From contig JAAPAO010000005.1 of NCBI GenBank assembly GCA_013115145.1, forward strand, positions 124,001 through 188,000: a DNA stretch of 64,000 bases. Reading direction: 5' to 3'. How positions within the stretch are numbered: position 1 is the first letter of the stretch; each line of letters begins with the position of its first letter. Origin of the DNA: Perkinsus chesapeaki (lineage: Eukaryota; Perkinsozoa; Perkinsida; Perkinsidae). The notes beneath the pieces were generated by a model, which worked only from the letters and a program-made list of their open reading frames with translations, did no database searches and was not told the origin of the DNA. Below are positions 32,704 to 47,238 of this stretch, piece after piece. The translations under genes were made by a program, and so were the position numbers.

Positions 32704-33759
32704 TTATACTTTAGACCTATTCCTTATATCATTATGAGATACTATAATACCATCATCATCTGAGTATAACCAATCACCTGGGGTAAAAACAACACCACCA
32801 AATTTAACTGGTACCTATTAATAATAATATAATTATGAGATGCAATAATAATACTCAGTTACATCTATATCTCCAATATCTCTTTTATCAGTTTTACGGG
32901 GATGAGTCCCTAAAGCCTTAACACCAATATTCATACCATTGATAGCTGCAGAATCCCGTATATATCCAAACACTACTATACCTGAAAAGTAGTGATAATA
33001 CTATACCTTATTATATAGGTAATAGTACTATACCTTACTATATAGGTAATAGTACTATACCTTATTATATAGGTAATAATACTATACCTTACTATATAGG
33101 TAATAGTACTATACCTTATTATATAGGTAATAGTACTATACCTTACTATATANNNNNNNNNNNNNNNNNNNNNNNNNNNNNNNNNNNNNNNNNNNNNNNN
33201 NNNNNNNNNNNNNNNNNNNNNNNNNNNNNNNNNNNNNNNNNNNNNNNNNNNATACTATACCTTATTATATAGGTAATAGTACTATACCTTACTATATAGG
33301 TAATAGTACTATACCTTACTATATAGGTAATAGTACTATACCTTATTATATAGGTAATAGTACTATACCTTACTATATAGGTAATAGTACTATACCTTAC
33401 TATATAGGTAATAATACTATACCTTATTATATAGGTAATAGTACCTAGTATTACCTGCCCATCCATTCTTTACAGCTGATGCTGCTATAAGATCTCCAAC
33501 AAGTGCTCTACGATTACTACCACCACCATCTATTACTAATACCTATATCAATATAGAATTTTATAGTGTATATAAGTACCTCTCCTCCTTGAGACGGTGT
33601 CCCTAATAGCTTTTTAACAAAGCTATTATCCTCGTGACATTTAACAGTACGTATCTTACCACAGAATTGTTTATTAATACCATAACTATTAAATATAGGA
33701 TCAACATATTCAACATTATCACCACACCAATCACATATATCAGCTGTAGACCATTCCAT
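32704..33759 (-). CDS. RraA-family protein (HMG/CHA aldolase-like)
   Basis: Four exons, read 33759-33580, 33542-33455, 32981-32863 and 32814-32704, giving 165 aa (RraA proteins are about 160). Blocks match RraA from end to end: start [20 protein letters not shown], then [57 protein letters not shown], and end [10 protein letters not shown]. Bacterial RraA inhibits RNase E; plant and bacterial relatives are metal-dependent 4-hydroxy-4-methyl-2-oxoglutarate aldolases. The GGGSNRRAL and GYIRD motifs retain the substrate-binding Arg and metal-binding Asp expected for the aldolase group. An in-frame ATG 54 nt upstream would add a hydrophobic leader (MGMNLLFYYCFIIILII). Intron 1 is 37 nt and intron 3 is 48 nt. 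Intron 2 (32982-33454) consists almost wholly of a 27-bp tandem array with an assembly gap. Confidence 0.88.
32994..33447. repeat. 27-bp tandem array of intron-like units filling RraA intron 2
   Basis: At least 14 near-identical 27-bp units are visible, six left and eight right of the gap. On the gene's strand (minus) each unit begins GTATAGTACT and ends ATATAGTAAG, so every unit starts with GT and ends with AG. On the plus strand the unit can also be read GTAATAGTAC...TATATAG, again GT to AG. The units are partly palindromic (ACTATACC against GGTAATAGT). They differ mainly at one position (TTACTATATA or TTATTATATA) and occasionally AGTACT or AATACT. Since 27 is a multiple of three the frame stays open through the array, producing a spurious nine-residue repeat. 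Confidence 0.9.
33153..33251. other. Assembly gap (99 N) inside the tandem array
   Basis: A run of N bases flanked on both sides by the same 27-bp repeat. The true number of units, and so the intron length, is unknown. Confidence 0.99.
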
Positions 33760-33938
33760 AATAATAAGGATGATGATAAAACAATAATAAAACAATAAAT
33801 TCATCCCCAACCCATAACGGCATAATAGTTTCGCTCCGCTGAACTTCTAATAAAGTTGCGCAGCTGAGACTTGCTGCCGCCGCCATCGTCGTGGTCTTCC
33901 TTATTCTTTTTGGTTCCTAAGAGTAGTTCTTCCTAAAT

Positions 33939-34266
33939 ATGTTTGAAACATTCTTTGACTATATAACAAGCTTGTCATCAAAGGAATCGGTATATGGTCA
34001 GATAGTTAGTGGTGTACCTGATACCTTGAGACCAGGTAATATTATAATCCATACCATTTATCTATTATAATACCTATCATCAGTTATAGTAGTATTGATG
34101 TTCCTACATATAATAGCATTTACTATATGGGGTTTAGTGTTCTTTAAGGATTGGTAATAATATAGGTATATTATTGTTATTCATACCACTCTTTAGTTTC
34201 ATCAAAGCACCTAAGCCACCAGTATTAAGCGATGCTGAAACATTACAGCATAAGAAGACTAAGTAA
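33939..34266 (+). CDS. Small single-pass membrane protein with C-terminal KKxx
   Basis: Three exons: 33939-34035, 34084-34153 and 34197-34266 (introns 48 and 43 nt), 78 aa. After a soluble N-terminus (MFETFFDYITSLSSKESVYG, ending VPDTLRP) comes one hydrophobic helix, VIVVLMFLHIIAFTIWGLVF. A short tail ends HKKTK. The last four residues, KKTK, fit the KKxx retrieval signal of type I ER membrane proteins. I do not recognise the family; the clean splicing and compact composition argue that it is real. It lies about 180 bp from the RraA start (divergent) and 74 bp before TIMELESS. Confidence 0.6.
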
Positions 34267-34340
34267 CTGTTATGATACTACCTTTCTTAATAAGGATGTA
34301 GTATTGTGTTATAGTGAATCTTATTATGATAGTATTATCT

Positions 34341-37300
34341 ATGTCTTATCGTCGTGTGGATGAGGAGGGGGAGGAAGTGGTAGATCTAGAAGAGGAAGAG
34401 GAAGAGGAAGAGGAAGCTGAAGTATATGATTTAGAAGAGGATGATAGGAATCTAGAAGAGGAACTGCACTGTTCAGTAGAGGTAGTAATATAGTAGTATT
34501 TGAGGGTATAATGGTAGTAATAGGGATTGGGATGCTGGCATACTATTGATAATGAACCAGTATATGTAGCACCACATGATGCATTTGAATGCATAAGGGA
34601 TTTATTAAGGGCATTTAGAGATGATATTGGTAATAATAGTATATAATATAGTGTAGGTAAATATAGGTACATCAAGGAGAGTACATAGGTTACTGGGTAA
34701 ATGGGATGTAGTTAGACAAAAGCTAGTACCAATGCTAATAAGCCATAGAGATGATCTCGATGATAAATGCTTTCAAATATTAAAGTTATTAGTTATACTT
34801 ACTATGCCTGTTAATAAAGGTAGTAGTATAGGGTTGTATATGGAATATTATAGGATGTTAAACAGATACACCAGAGTTAGATACACATTTACAGTATCTA
34901 CAGAACTATAAGACAGCTATAGGGGTTAATGAGGATGTATTAACTATATTTATGACTATTCTAGATCAATGTGTTACTACGAACCTTACTATTACACAAC
35001 AACCACAAGAGCAGCAGCAGGCATCAGCTAGTAGTAATACTGTAAAGGGTATTAATAATATTATAGTAGGTAATATAGAAGTAGATGAGAGTACTAGACG
35101 GTTAAGGCTCCAACAACAGGAATTGGTACTAGTTACTAGGTGGATATTACATAGTAACCACAAGCGGGCCAGGTATTTACATTAGTACGTAATCTACTGG
35201 AAATACCAGACCCTCGACCTGGGGACCCAGGCTTTAATCCAACACATCAGAATCTACAAATGACTATGTTACAGGAACTACATGAATCTGGTTTCTTAGA
35301 CTTTGCTGTACTTGTTATAGAAGAGGCTATAAGTAGGGTATAATAAGGTGGTGGTAGTAGGATGATGATGATGATGTTAGGTGGACCAACACCATCTATT
35401 AATAGGAATAAACATTTAATATGGTTATACTTTGAGATATTATACCATGCTTGTGCTAAGATACGACCAAAGGACTTAGTAACAAGACAGGCAATGATGA
35501 TGTTATTGTCGATAATAGATAACTATTGATGCTCGATTTAAACCAGATCTAACAGCACTTATTAATAAGAGTATAGAAACTCATGCTGCATCATTACCTA
35601 TATTGACTAGACATAACAGATTTGGTAAAAGAGTGGCAGTTAATAGTAATAATAATATTACATTAATATATATTAATATATGCCCTTAGTGCCAGAAGGT
35701 GGTGGTGGAGGAGGAGGATCTTCAATGGGATCTAATGCTACAAAACAGCTAATGTAATGAGCTAGAGGGTAGTGTTGGTAATAATAATAGTTTTTATATT
35801 TAGAAGCGGTAGACAACGACATTACCGTAATAAGCTTGTCGATGAGGCACCCAATGTCTTCCAGGTATACTAAATGTAATGTATATATATGATATATTTA
35901 TTATTAGGATAAAACCTTTACAGATGTTGATGTTGGATGCAAGGTCCCTATAGGGAATATTACCACTGGAGCAGGAGGAGGAGCAGGAGCAGGGGCATTA
36001 GAAGTGTGCTCTTTAGATGGAGGTAGTAGTAGTAGTGGGGTATATAATAGTAACAACACCGTGGTCATAGGTGTAACAACTATCAATTTGGCTGTATGGG
36101 AGAAGTTCTTAAAGAGCTTTGCATCATTTGTTGTGGATATGATTGATAGAGTAATATATATAACTAGTAATAATATATGTCTTTTATTATACTATATAGG
36201 TATTTGCTGGTATAATGTCAGCTGTAATTAAAGCCATTACTGATAGTGAACAGGAACAAGAATATGATGTGGTAAGTAGTAGTAGTAATTGAAGTATTAT
36301 TAGTATTCATTAGGTTAGAGCGCTTAACTTTATAGCATGGTCATTAGATTTTCAAAGGCAAAGTCATGAGTATCATGTAGCAGCTATTAATCATGATAGA
36401 GAGTTAGCTGTAGCAAAGGCAACACAAGCAGGGACACCTATACCACCGCCATTGGAGATTACTGAGGTATATAATGAAGGTATAAGGGATGTTGTTAATA
36501 TGAAGTTAATCAATGTAGATGGTTATTGATATAACATCAGTGGAGCCAGCATTGAATGTGGAGGCTACTGAATTGGTAGCTAGGCAGCTTAGAGTTCATT
36601 CTAAAGAAGCTAAAAGCCTTAAGAAGGGTGGTGCTAGGAATGTTGTAGTATTGAGGGCATTATTAGAACAAATAAGAATGGTAGGGGCTGCTGGTGTTGT
36701 TTTTATAGGGGAATGGGATAGTGGGTATAGATACGGACATGTTTACGATCACCAGATGAAGAGACATCACACGTAGCTGAGATGTTATTAAGTAATGTGC
36801 TATATGAGGATGTACAAACACAATTGGTATGGTTATGCAAGACAGGCTTTAAGAGCACTGTAGCTGATCCTAGGGTTCTAACTCTTAGTAGGCATAATAA
36901 TATTGATAAAGAGGAGGGGTATATTATAGGTGTACAGTGCTTAGCTGAACTACTAAAGGCTATGGAGAAGGTTATGGCAAAAACTGGAAATAAATATAAG
37001 TTTGCAGCTGGGAAGAGGAGAAGGCGTAAGAAAGGTAAGAGTAAGAAGACGAAGAGTAATAAATCAAAAAGTAGTAAATCTAATGGACATCATCATGTTG
37101 AAGGGGGTAATGAAGGTAGAGCAGGTTGATATTAATAGTAAAGGGTAATATAGGTAATGGGGATGATGATGATGAGGCAGGCTCATCAGCTTCATCGTCA
37201 TCATCTAGTGATAGAGAAAACGAAGAGGAAGAGGATAGCGGTGTAGATAATTATGATAATATTAGGGCTGCAGATACATCACAGGAAGCTGTAATAGTAA

Positions 37301-38965
37301 TATATTAATAATTAATAATAATAGTTTTTAGTAATAGATACTAATGGACTTAGCACATACTGATACTATTAATAATCTAATGTATATGTTAGGGGATGGT
37401 TATATAACTAATGGTACATCTATTAATAGTGATTGTGTGTATCTATTATCACAATTGATATCATTAAGGGTAGTAAAGAGTAGAAGTATATTAGTATTCT
37501 TATTCACTTAGCCATGTAATATAGCATTCTTCTTTCAATTGTCGCATTTAATAGTATTCCATAAGATATTAACAGATCCTAAGATATATATTAATCGAAA
37601 ACAGCATCATTATGTTATAAGTAATAATAATAGTAGTAGTACGAGTGGTATATATCTTATATAGAGTTTTGTTCCTTTGTATCAAGGAGGTTCTTACAGA
37701 CTGCTATGAAGAATAGTTGTGTATATGTGGAGGCCATATTCCCTAAATTAAGAGGAGGAAGGTTGGTATTATAATAAGGGGATATAATGATGATGATGAT
37801 GATGGTGGTGTTGTTGTTAGGGGAGGGCAACTTATGTCTATGGAAGCTGAGTTTAATGGTATATTAACAGACTATAATGATGATGATAGTAAGGATATAC
37901 TACAACGTATGCATGAAGGGGAAGCGTAATACTAATAGGATAGGGAAAAGGGATAATAGTAATAGTAGATACGAGGCAATGAAGGCAGCAGCTAGTGGCA
38001 AGATATTGGAGGAAATATCATCTGGCCCACCATGGAGTGAAGATGAAGATGATTTGTTGAGAAGACTATGGGATGATTATAAACATGCACCTGATAGATA
38101 TGGTATAATAGCAATTAATCTACCTATACATGAGTAAGGGGGTAGTAGGTGGTAATGGTGATGAGTGGTAATTAGTGATGGTTATGAGAGATCTGCTACT
38201 GATGTTAAGAGAAGGCTAGCTGAGATTGGTATAGCAACTAGACAGGATAATAATAATGATGAGGATGATGAGGGTAATAATGCTTATTAGTAATGACGTT
38301 ATTATGGTGGAATAGCTCATGAGAACTTACCAGAGGCGGCGAGTGATAGTAGAAGTGATGAGGAAGATAATGCATCATCCCCGCCCTCTCCTGATGATGA
38401 TGATGAGGAGGATGGTTTTGATATTGATAGGATAAGAAGGCAAATGCATGATGGTGAAAGGGGCGCTACTGAAGGGGGAGGGATGGAGGGTACTAGAGAA
38501 TACAGTGATGAGGAGGATGAGGAGGAGGATGGTATAGGGTTTAGTGAGGATGAGGAGGAAAGTGGGAATGAAGAGAATGTACCATCGGAGGCTAATAGGC
38601 CGCCACAAACTGATAAAGTTGAGGAGAATGATGCTGATGTTGATGTTGAGATGCAAGATGTTAGTGATAGCTCAGATCATCTTAGATCATCCCATTCAGA
38701 TGATAAAGTAGTAGTAGGTTTGGGAGGTAATAAGGTGGTGCTAAAACGGTGTTATATATAGGATGTTGTTGTTGTTATAGATAATATGCCTGAATTTGAT
38801 GATTTACGACTAGGCCTTAAGAAGCTGTTGGATGAGATTAATAATGATGATGATAAGGATTATAATAATAGTATATCATCATACTTTAATAAGGTCGAAT
38901 TGGATATACTTGGACCTGAAGGCCTCGCTATGTTAGAGAATGCTGTACATAATAATACTTGTTAA
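34341..38965 (+). CDS. TIMELESS: TIMELESS/Tof1/Swi1 replication-fork protection protein
   Basis: Many short exons on the plus strand. After an acidic start (MSYRRVDEEGEEVVDLEE) the N-terminal TIMELESS domain is recognisable. Blocks are PHDAFECIRDLLRAFRDD, SRRVHRLLGKWDVVRQKLVP, ILKLLVILTMPVN, LVRNLLEIPDPRPGDPG (via a TAG acceptor near 35174), MTMLQELHESGFLDFAVLV, and LTRHNRFGKRVAV near 35620. The C-terminal half is basic then acidic. It contains WSEDEDDLLRRLWDDYKHA near 38040, comparable to the C-terminal region of animal and plant TIMELESS, and ends ENAVHNNTC at 38965. The protein family travels with the replisome with TIPIN and stabilises stalled forks. Most introns are 40-60 nt. Exon limits in the C-terminal half are approximate. 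Confidence 0.82.
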
Positions 38966-39123
38966 TAATAATAATTACACAACTACTCCAATCATACTCC
39001 TTCCTATCATGCATAATCACGTTTCCCTATTAAACCCCCTATTATGTGTTGAAAGAGCGGTATGGCTGACGGCTGACATTGTTGTAAGGTGTATAGTTTG
39101 TCTTTGTTGCTGTTGTTTTTGTT

Positions 39124-41025
<1,902 letters not shown>

Positions 41026-42707
41026 TCGTCCATTTACCTTTCTATCCTTAATTCTCGTTTCTGCTATCCTATAGTATAAGGTACTTCCCATGCTATAGTA
41101 TGCTGTATACTTTATTGTTATATCAACAACAACAACAATAATACTTTTGTTTCTCTATCCTTCACGTAGTTATTCGGTAATGGCCATTACTAAGACTGGC
41201 CAATTCAATAATAAAGTATATGAATTCATTATCGTATACTTATAAGGCCTATGGCTAACAACTGTTATATCCCCTCCCTCCCTCCTGCTGTACACGTTAC
41301 CAGTATTGGCATGTATTGTGCCTGTTGTGCTCCTCTTTTCTACTGTCCTCCGAATACTCAAGTATTGTGTTGTTACAACAGTCCTTCATCAATGTAGTAA
41401 ACTTGGGATATCTCGATTCGGTGACAAATGGTTACTATTCATGGATGAATTTAAAGTTGAGAGCATAATATAATAGTAATTAGCGACGGTTTCTTCTAAT
41501 CTGGTTCGATGTGACAAAGATTAGTCGCACGAGCGAGCGGTGGGCGGCCGTTGGCAGCCTCATGTTTGTTGGGGGGCCGAATTTAATCGCTGGTTCTAGC
41601 GAGCCCGCAACGTAAGAACATGTAAGGATGTAGATATCACTATGTACAGGAAGCCATTTAACACACCTGTCGTGGCTTACAGCTTCACACTGTAAAAGCG
41701 GCGGCCCGCAAGTGTATTGCGGAACTATTGGGATGTTACTAATATAACTTGTGATGCTTCAGATGGTGATGCATGACTAGGATTTTATCATCAAATAGTC
41801 CACCCATTTAGGGGGTCAGGGCAAGGATGATACCGTATATTCTCATCATTAGCATTATCAATGTATGATTCAGACATATAATGTAGCATCCACATAACAA
41901 GTATTCAGATGCATGTCTAAGTATAATTATTATTATCATCATAATCATCATTATAACATTAAACAATTAAGATATCTAAGCTACGGATTGATCGATTATC
42001 AACACCACATATGTGCATGCGTGCAAAACTGCCGACGGCGGAGCGAAGTGCTTACACGTTTTGACATTTTCGAAGTCAGAATTCGCGTCGATCAACGCAA
42101 GATGGTGATGTTAGGGAGAATGGTAGCTGTGTTTATGAACTGTTGCCCAACTTACCACTCTTCCACCAGATATCTGGGGCCTAACATAAGAAATTTGACC
42201 CAGTAGATGTCGTAGGATGGAATTGATGATAAATGATATTCACAAGAGGGCTTCCTATATCAGGTTAGGATTCAGGACGCCTCCACGTTAGGGGTTATAA
42301 AAGGAACTATTATTCTCTGTGTAATTGCTGACGGTAGGATTCCTAATAACTTTTATTTAGGACATCTATGAGTGTAGGATACTGACCTCAGGTAAGCCTT
42401 ATGAAACAGCTTCAGTTAACGACTTTATGAGCATATTATACGGGAAGGCATTCTAAGGACGCCTGTGGTTGGTCCAAACGATAATATCAAACCAGCAATA
42501 GCGTGATTACGCCTTACTGGTGATGACTGAACGCATGTCATTACAGGGGGCCATCATTAACAACGTTGTGAACGGGAAAACTACAATATAACAATCATCC
42601 TCATTGATGTCGCAGTGATCAGGCAGCATACCATGTCTAGGGTTCATCTAACAGATCGGACTTGGTATAGTTGTACACTTGTCAGTTTTTCCGTGGTATT
42701 TATTTAA
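41026..42707. other. 1.7 kb intergenic region, partly GC-richer
   Basis: No supported gene. A GC-richer stretch around 41520-41720 (GGGCGGCCG, GGCGGCCCGC) and another near 42010-42130 differ in composition from the flanks. They could be remnants of a mobile element. The open frame at 41913-42206 has no recognisable domain and is not called. Confidence 0.4.
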
Positions 42708-44138
<1,431 letters not shown>

Positions 44139-45023
44139 ATCATGTCCATAATAGTTATAGTATCATGAGTCGACGAAGACATGAATAGACGTGTGTAGAG
44201 TAGCTGCTGCTGATTACCTTACCTCATCATCGTATGATTGCTTTTTACATAAGTTGTTTCTAGGATTCACTGCAGCAGTAAGGCTCAGAATTTTGTCCAA
44301 TACTAGTATCATTTGTCGAGTTGATAGTCACTATGGGTTGGACTCCCCTTACCAATGGAAGTGCCCAATATCTGTCCTGTGATGGAGAGTTGTACAATAT
44401 AATAGCACTAAGAGAAATTGAACAAGCAGCCAACAGAAGCAAGTTAAGTGCAGCAGGGTGATATAAGGTATTATACCCTAGGGGGGATATAACCAATGAA
44501 GAGGTATCCAACTACACGTAACCAACTACATAACTTGTATAATACAAGTGTGATGACAGGTGATTACCTCACCTGATTACCCTGTATGGGTGTGTAGTAG
44601 CTCCACACTAATGCTTGTTAGCTTGGCTTAGGTATAAGCCAGTATCGAGTATGAAATAGTATGCACTCATAAATGCTTTACTTTATTCTGCCCCACATTA
44701 CCGTAGTATTATCGTTTGTTAATGGCCAGGTGTGGATGGCCGATGATTAACTATACCGACCGAACCACCAGAGTGTGGATATCTTGGGTTAATGCAAGAA
44801 CCGGCTATGTTGTAATATAATGACGGAAATCCTTTCGATAAATAGATCGCTCCCCCACATGAAGCGGTGTTCTTGGTGAAGAGTAAACCTTTATGGATGT
44901 TAACAGAGTTATATCGTCCTGTACGTAATGACTATTAACACAAAGCTGTGAATGCCAAGTGTCAACGTTTGTGGTAGTACTAGTGGACGACTGAAACCAA
45001 AGATGAAGATGATCAACAACATC
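44139..45023. other. Intergenic region without supported gene
   Basis: About 0.9 kb between ALAD and SNU13, whose 3' ends face each other. Short frames on both strands show no recognisable domain. Nothing else noted. Confidence 0.4.
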
Positions 45024-45507
45024 TCAGATGAGGATCTGTTCAATGGAATCCTTCAAGTCCTGAATCTGAGTCATGAGCTGAGATCCCTCTTTACTGGTAA
45101 TACTGCAAGCGACGACTGGGCGAGATACGCCACAAGCACGTCCGAGAGCAGTCTTAGATTTGACGAACACGTAACTAATAAAATAACAACTATGCATTAA
45201 CCTCCTCAACTGACCTTGAACTTACGGAACGTTCTTATCCTCACAGACAAGAGGGAGATGAAGAATGATCTCCAAAGGCTCAGTATCAGCAGCCAGGACA
45301 ATAACCTCGGCGGTACCACGATTAAGGGTCTTAGTAGCTTCATTAGCACCCTTACGGAGCTGCTTATAGTTGCACGACTAACAAGAATAAAATATACTAC
45401 TATTAGAGTATTATAATCATTACCTGCTGGACAAGATCCATAATAGTGGCAGTTAGGTCCGCAGAGGCGAGAGGATAAGCTTTGGGGTTAACTTCAGCGT
45501 CAGACAT
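45024..45507 (-). CDS. SNU13: SNU13 / NHP2L1 (15.5K) snoRNP and spliceosome protein
   Basis: Three exons, read 45507-45424, 45377-45226 and 45174-45024 (introns 46 and 51 nt); 128 aa, the same length as the human protein. Starts [20 protein letters not shown]. It contains [60 protein letters not shown] and ends [11 protein letters not shown]. These are the L7Ae-family blocks specific to SNU13. The protein binds kink-turns in U4 snRNA and box C/D snoRNAs, initiating assembly of U4/U6.U5 and C/D snoRNPs in the nucleus and nucleolus. Conservation is very strong. Confidence 0.96.
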
Positions 45508-45871
45508 TATTAGTAAACAGGAACAAGGCCCTTCACTTGCCGATCACGAGGGCAACAATTATAGGACTATTACCAATTATTGCCATCTAATAACTTAACC
45601 CCCCCAAACATCACCACCCAAGTGAATATAAACGATGATGAACTAAAGTCATATATTATCCCGGAACCGATAGATGGTGGTGCTTAATGTCACAGGAGCG
45701 ATGACGGTAACCGATGGCGACAGTCCAACATCATTATAATCAACAATATCAATAACAGTGGGCCATTTGCCATAATAGTATATTAGCAATAGTGGCTTTA
45801 TGTCTTCTATGATGAGGTTAATGATAATGAGGCTTCTTGTTATCCTGTTATCAGCAGAATACAGCTTTCGC
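45508..45871. other. Spacer between eL31 and SNU13
   Basis: 364 bp, AT-rich, no coding frame. Both genes are on the minus strand, so this should contain the SNU13 promoter and the eL31 3' UTR. Confidence 0.45.
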
Positions 45872-46411
45872 TTAAGCGTTCACGACCTCGGTCTGGAGAC
45901 CCTCGAAGCTTTGGACGGGAAGATACTGTACAAGTGTGTACATCTCCTCACCCTCCTCAGCCTGACGGCGTGAAAGACGGACGCGGACTCTACGAGGGAT
46001 GTTACGGATACCCTTAGACCAGATGTACCTATGATAACATAATAATAATAGTCTTATGATTATATTATTACTTGTTGAGCTTGGTATCGATACGAACATC
46101 CTTGGTCTTCATCTGCTTCTCGGCGAATGCCTTGATAGCACGAACGACCTTAGGAGCGCGCTTCTTGAAGGTCTGCTTGTGAACGATCTTATGGACGTGG
46201 ATCGTATGATCAACAGTCAGAGGCTGCATGATCTTGTTGCCAGAGTCTCCTAATAATAAAACCAATATCATCATAACATCACGTCACTGATCGATAAAAT
46301 ACTCGAATAAACGACTATACGGCAAATACTCATACAAGTGAGGTGTACCCCATAATGTAGAGTAACCCATATAAGGTAATACCAACCGATTCCCTTACTA
46401 CCCTTCGCCAT
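45872..46411 (-). CDS. RPL31: Ribosomal protein eL31
   Basis: Three exons, read 46411-46387, 46249-46072 and 46028-45872 (introns 137 and 43 nt); 119 aa. Begins MAKGSKGIGDSGNKIMQPL. It carries VHKIVHKQTFKKRAPKVVRA, DVRIDTKLNKYIWSKGIRN, and ends LYLPVQ-type sequence (YTLVQYLPVQSFEGLQTEV). Order, length and basic character match eL31 of the large cytosolic ribosomal subunit, near the exit tunnel. The 137-nt first intron is longer than most in the window, as often seen for ribosomal protein genes. Confidence 0.95.
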
Positions 46412-47238
46412 CTTAAGGTCACGGTTCAAACGAGGTAAAACAGAGACCAGCTACAGCCTGGATCGATCATATGGGCGAGCGAGATCTTCTGCGCTACCTC
46501 ATCGGCCCCTGCCTCGTCGATCTCCTCGTTATCCACTATATTAAGACATATGTCAACTGACTATGATACATTCAAGGAATAATATGGATAATAGAAGTCT
46601 ATACTCATTGAATGGGGTCATTGAATCATTTAAGCATATCAATAACAACTCCCCTAGCATCATAATACATGTAATTTATAACATTAAAATTCGGACAGTA
46701 ATCACCAGGTACCGGAAAGGATGACTGAGCTTGCCAGGAGCGATGCTAATAGAGAATGGAACTTACCTAATATAGCAGACAAACATAACCCTATTACACT
46801 AGCTACATCTAAGTAGCACTTGCATTATATATACATTTAAAGCACTATTATAGTTTAAAGGGTATTCGACAACCCGAGTACAAGGGACCACACGTTATGT
46901 TAACCCAGTTTAGGAACAACTATATAGCAAAGAACCATACCAAGCCAAGGGTAACGATGTTTAATGGAATTATATTATTACTGAGCAGCTACCATTGGGC
47001 TTACCTATCAGTAGACAGCATAATAGGCAGAGTCGACATAAGGTTACCACAGGTGAATTATGTATAGCAAAAGCCCTAAGAATGGTTGATGTATTTGATC
47101 CTTTAAAGGTGAGTTATTAATAATATCTCAACTGCTGTACTCCATGTTATTAGGATACCCTCTTTGCTTGGGATAACATGACTTAATATTATTATTGTTG
47201 TGTTGTTAAGTCTTGTCACTATGGTTTGAGTGTCATTA
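46412..47238. other. Intergenic region upstream of eL31 and RMND1
   Basis: The two flanking genes diverge, so both promoters should lie here. One GC-richer patch near 46448-46545 is open on the minus strand (reads EEIDEAGADEVAQKISLAH). A second segment near 47020-47107 looks exon-like on the plus strand, but neither could be joined to a gene. Confidence 0.4.

Noticed and set aside
32994-33447. CRISPR-like array
   Set aside because: Units are directly contiguous with no unique spacers, and the locus is in a eukaryotic intron.
33146-33466. Open frame encoding a nine-residue ITYIVRYST repeat on the minus strand
   Set aside because: It is the tandem array inside RraA intron 2 read through. The flanking exons join in frame without it, and the N gap contributes part of its apparent length.
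34346-34675. Minus-strand S-rich open frame
   Set aside because: Antisense to the acidic first exon of TIMELESS (GAAGAGGAAGAG repeats read as serine codons).
46448-46545. GC-richer open stretch on the minus strand upstream of eL31
   Set aside because: Coding-like composition, but no start, no splice partner and no recognisable motif.
47020-47190. Exon-like segment upstream of RMND1 (reads KVTTGELCIAKALRMVDVFD)
   Set aside because: It could not be joined in frame to the RMND1 exons, which already begin with a presequence-like start at 47239; left as unexplained.
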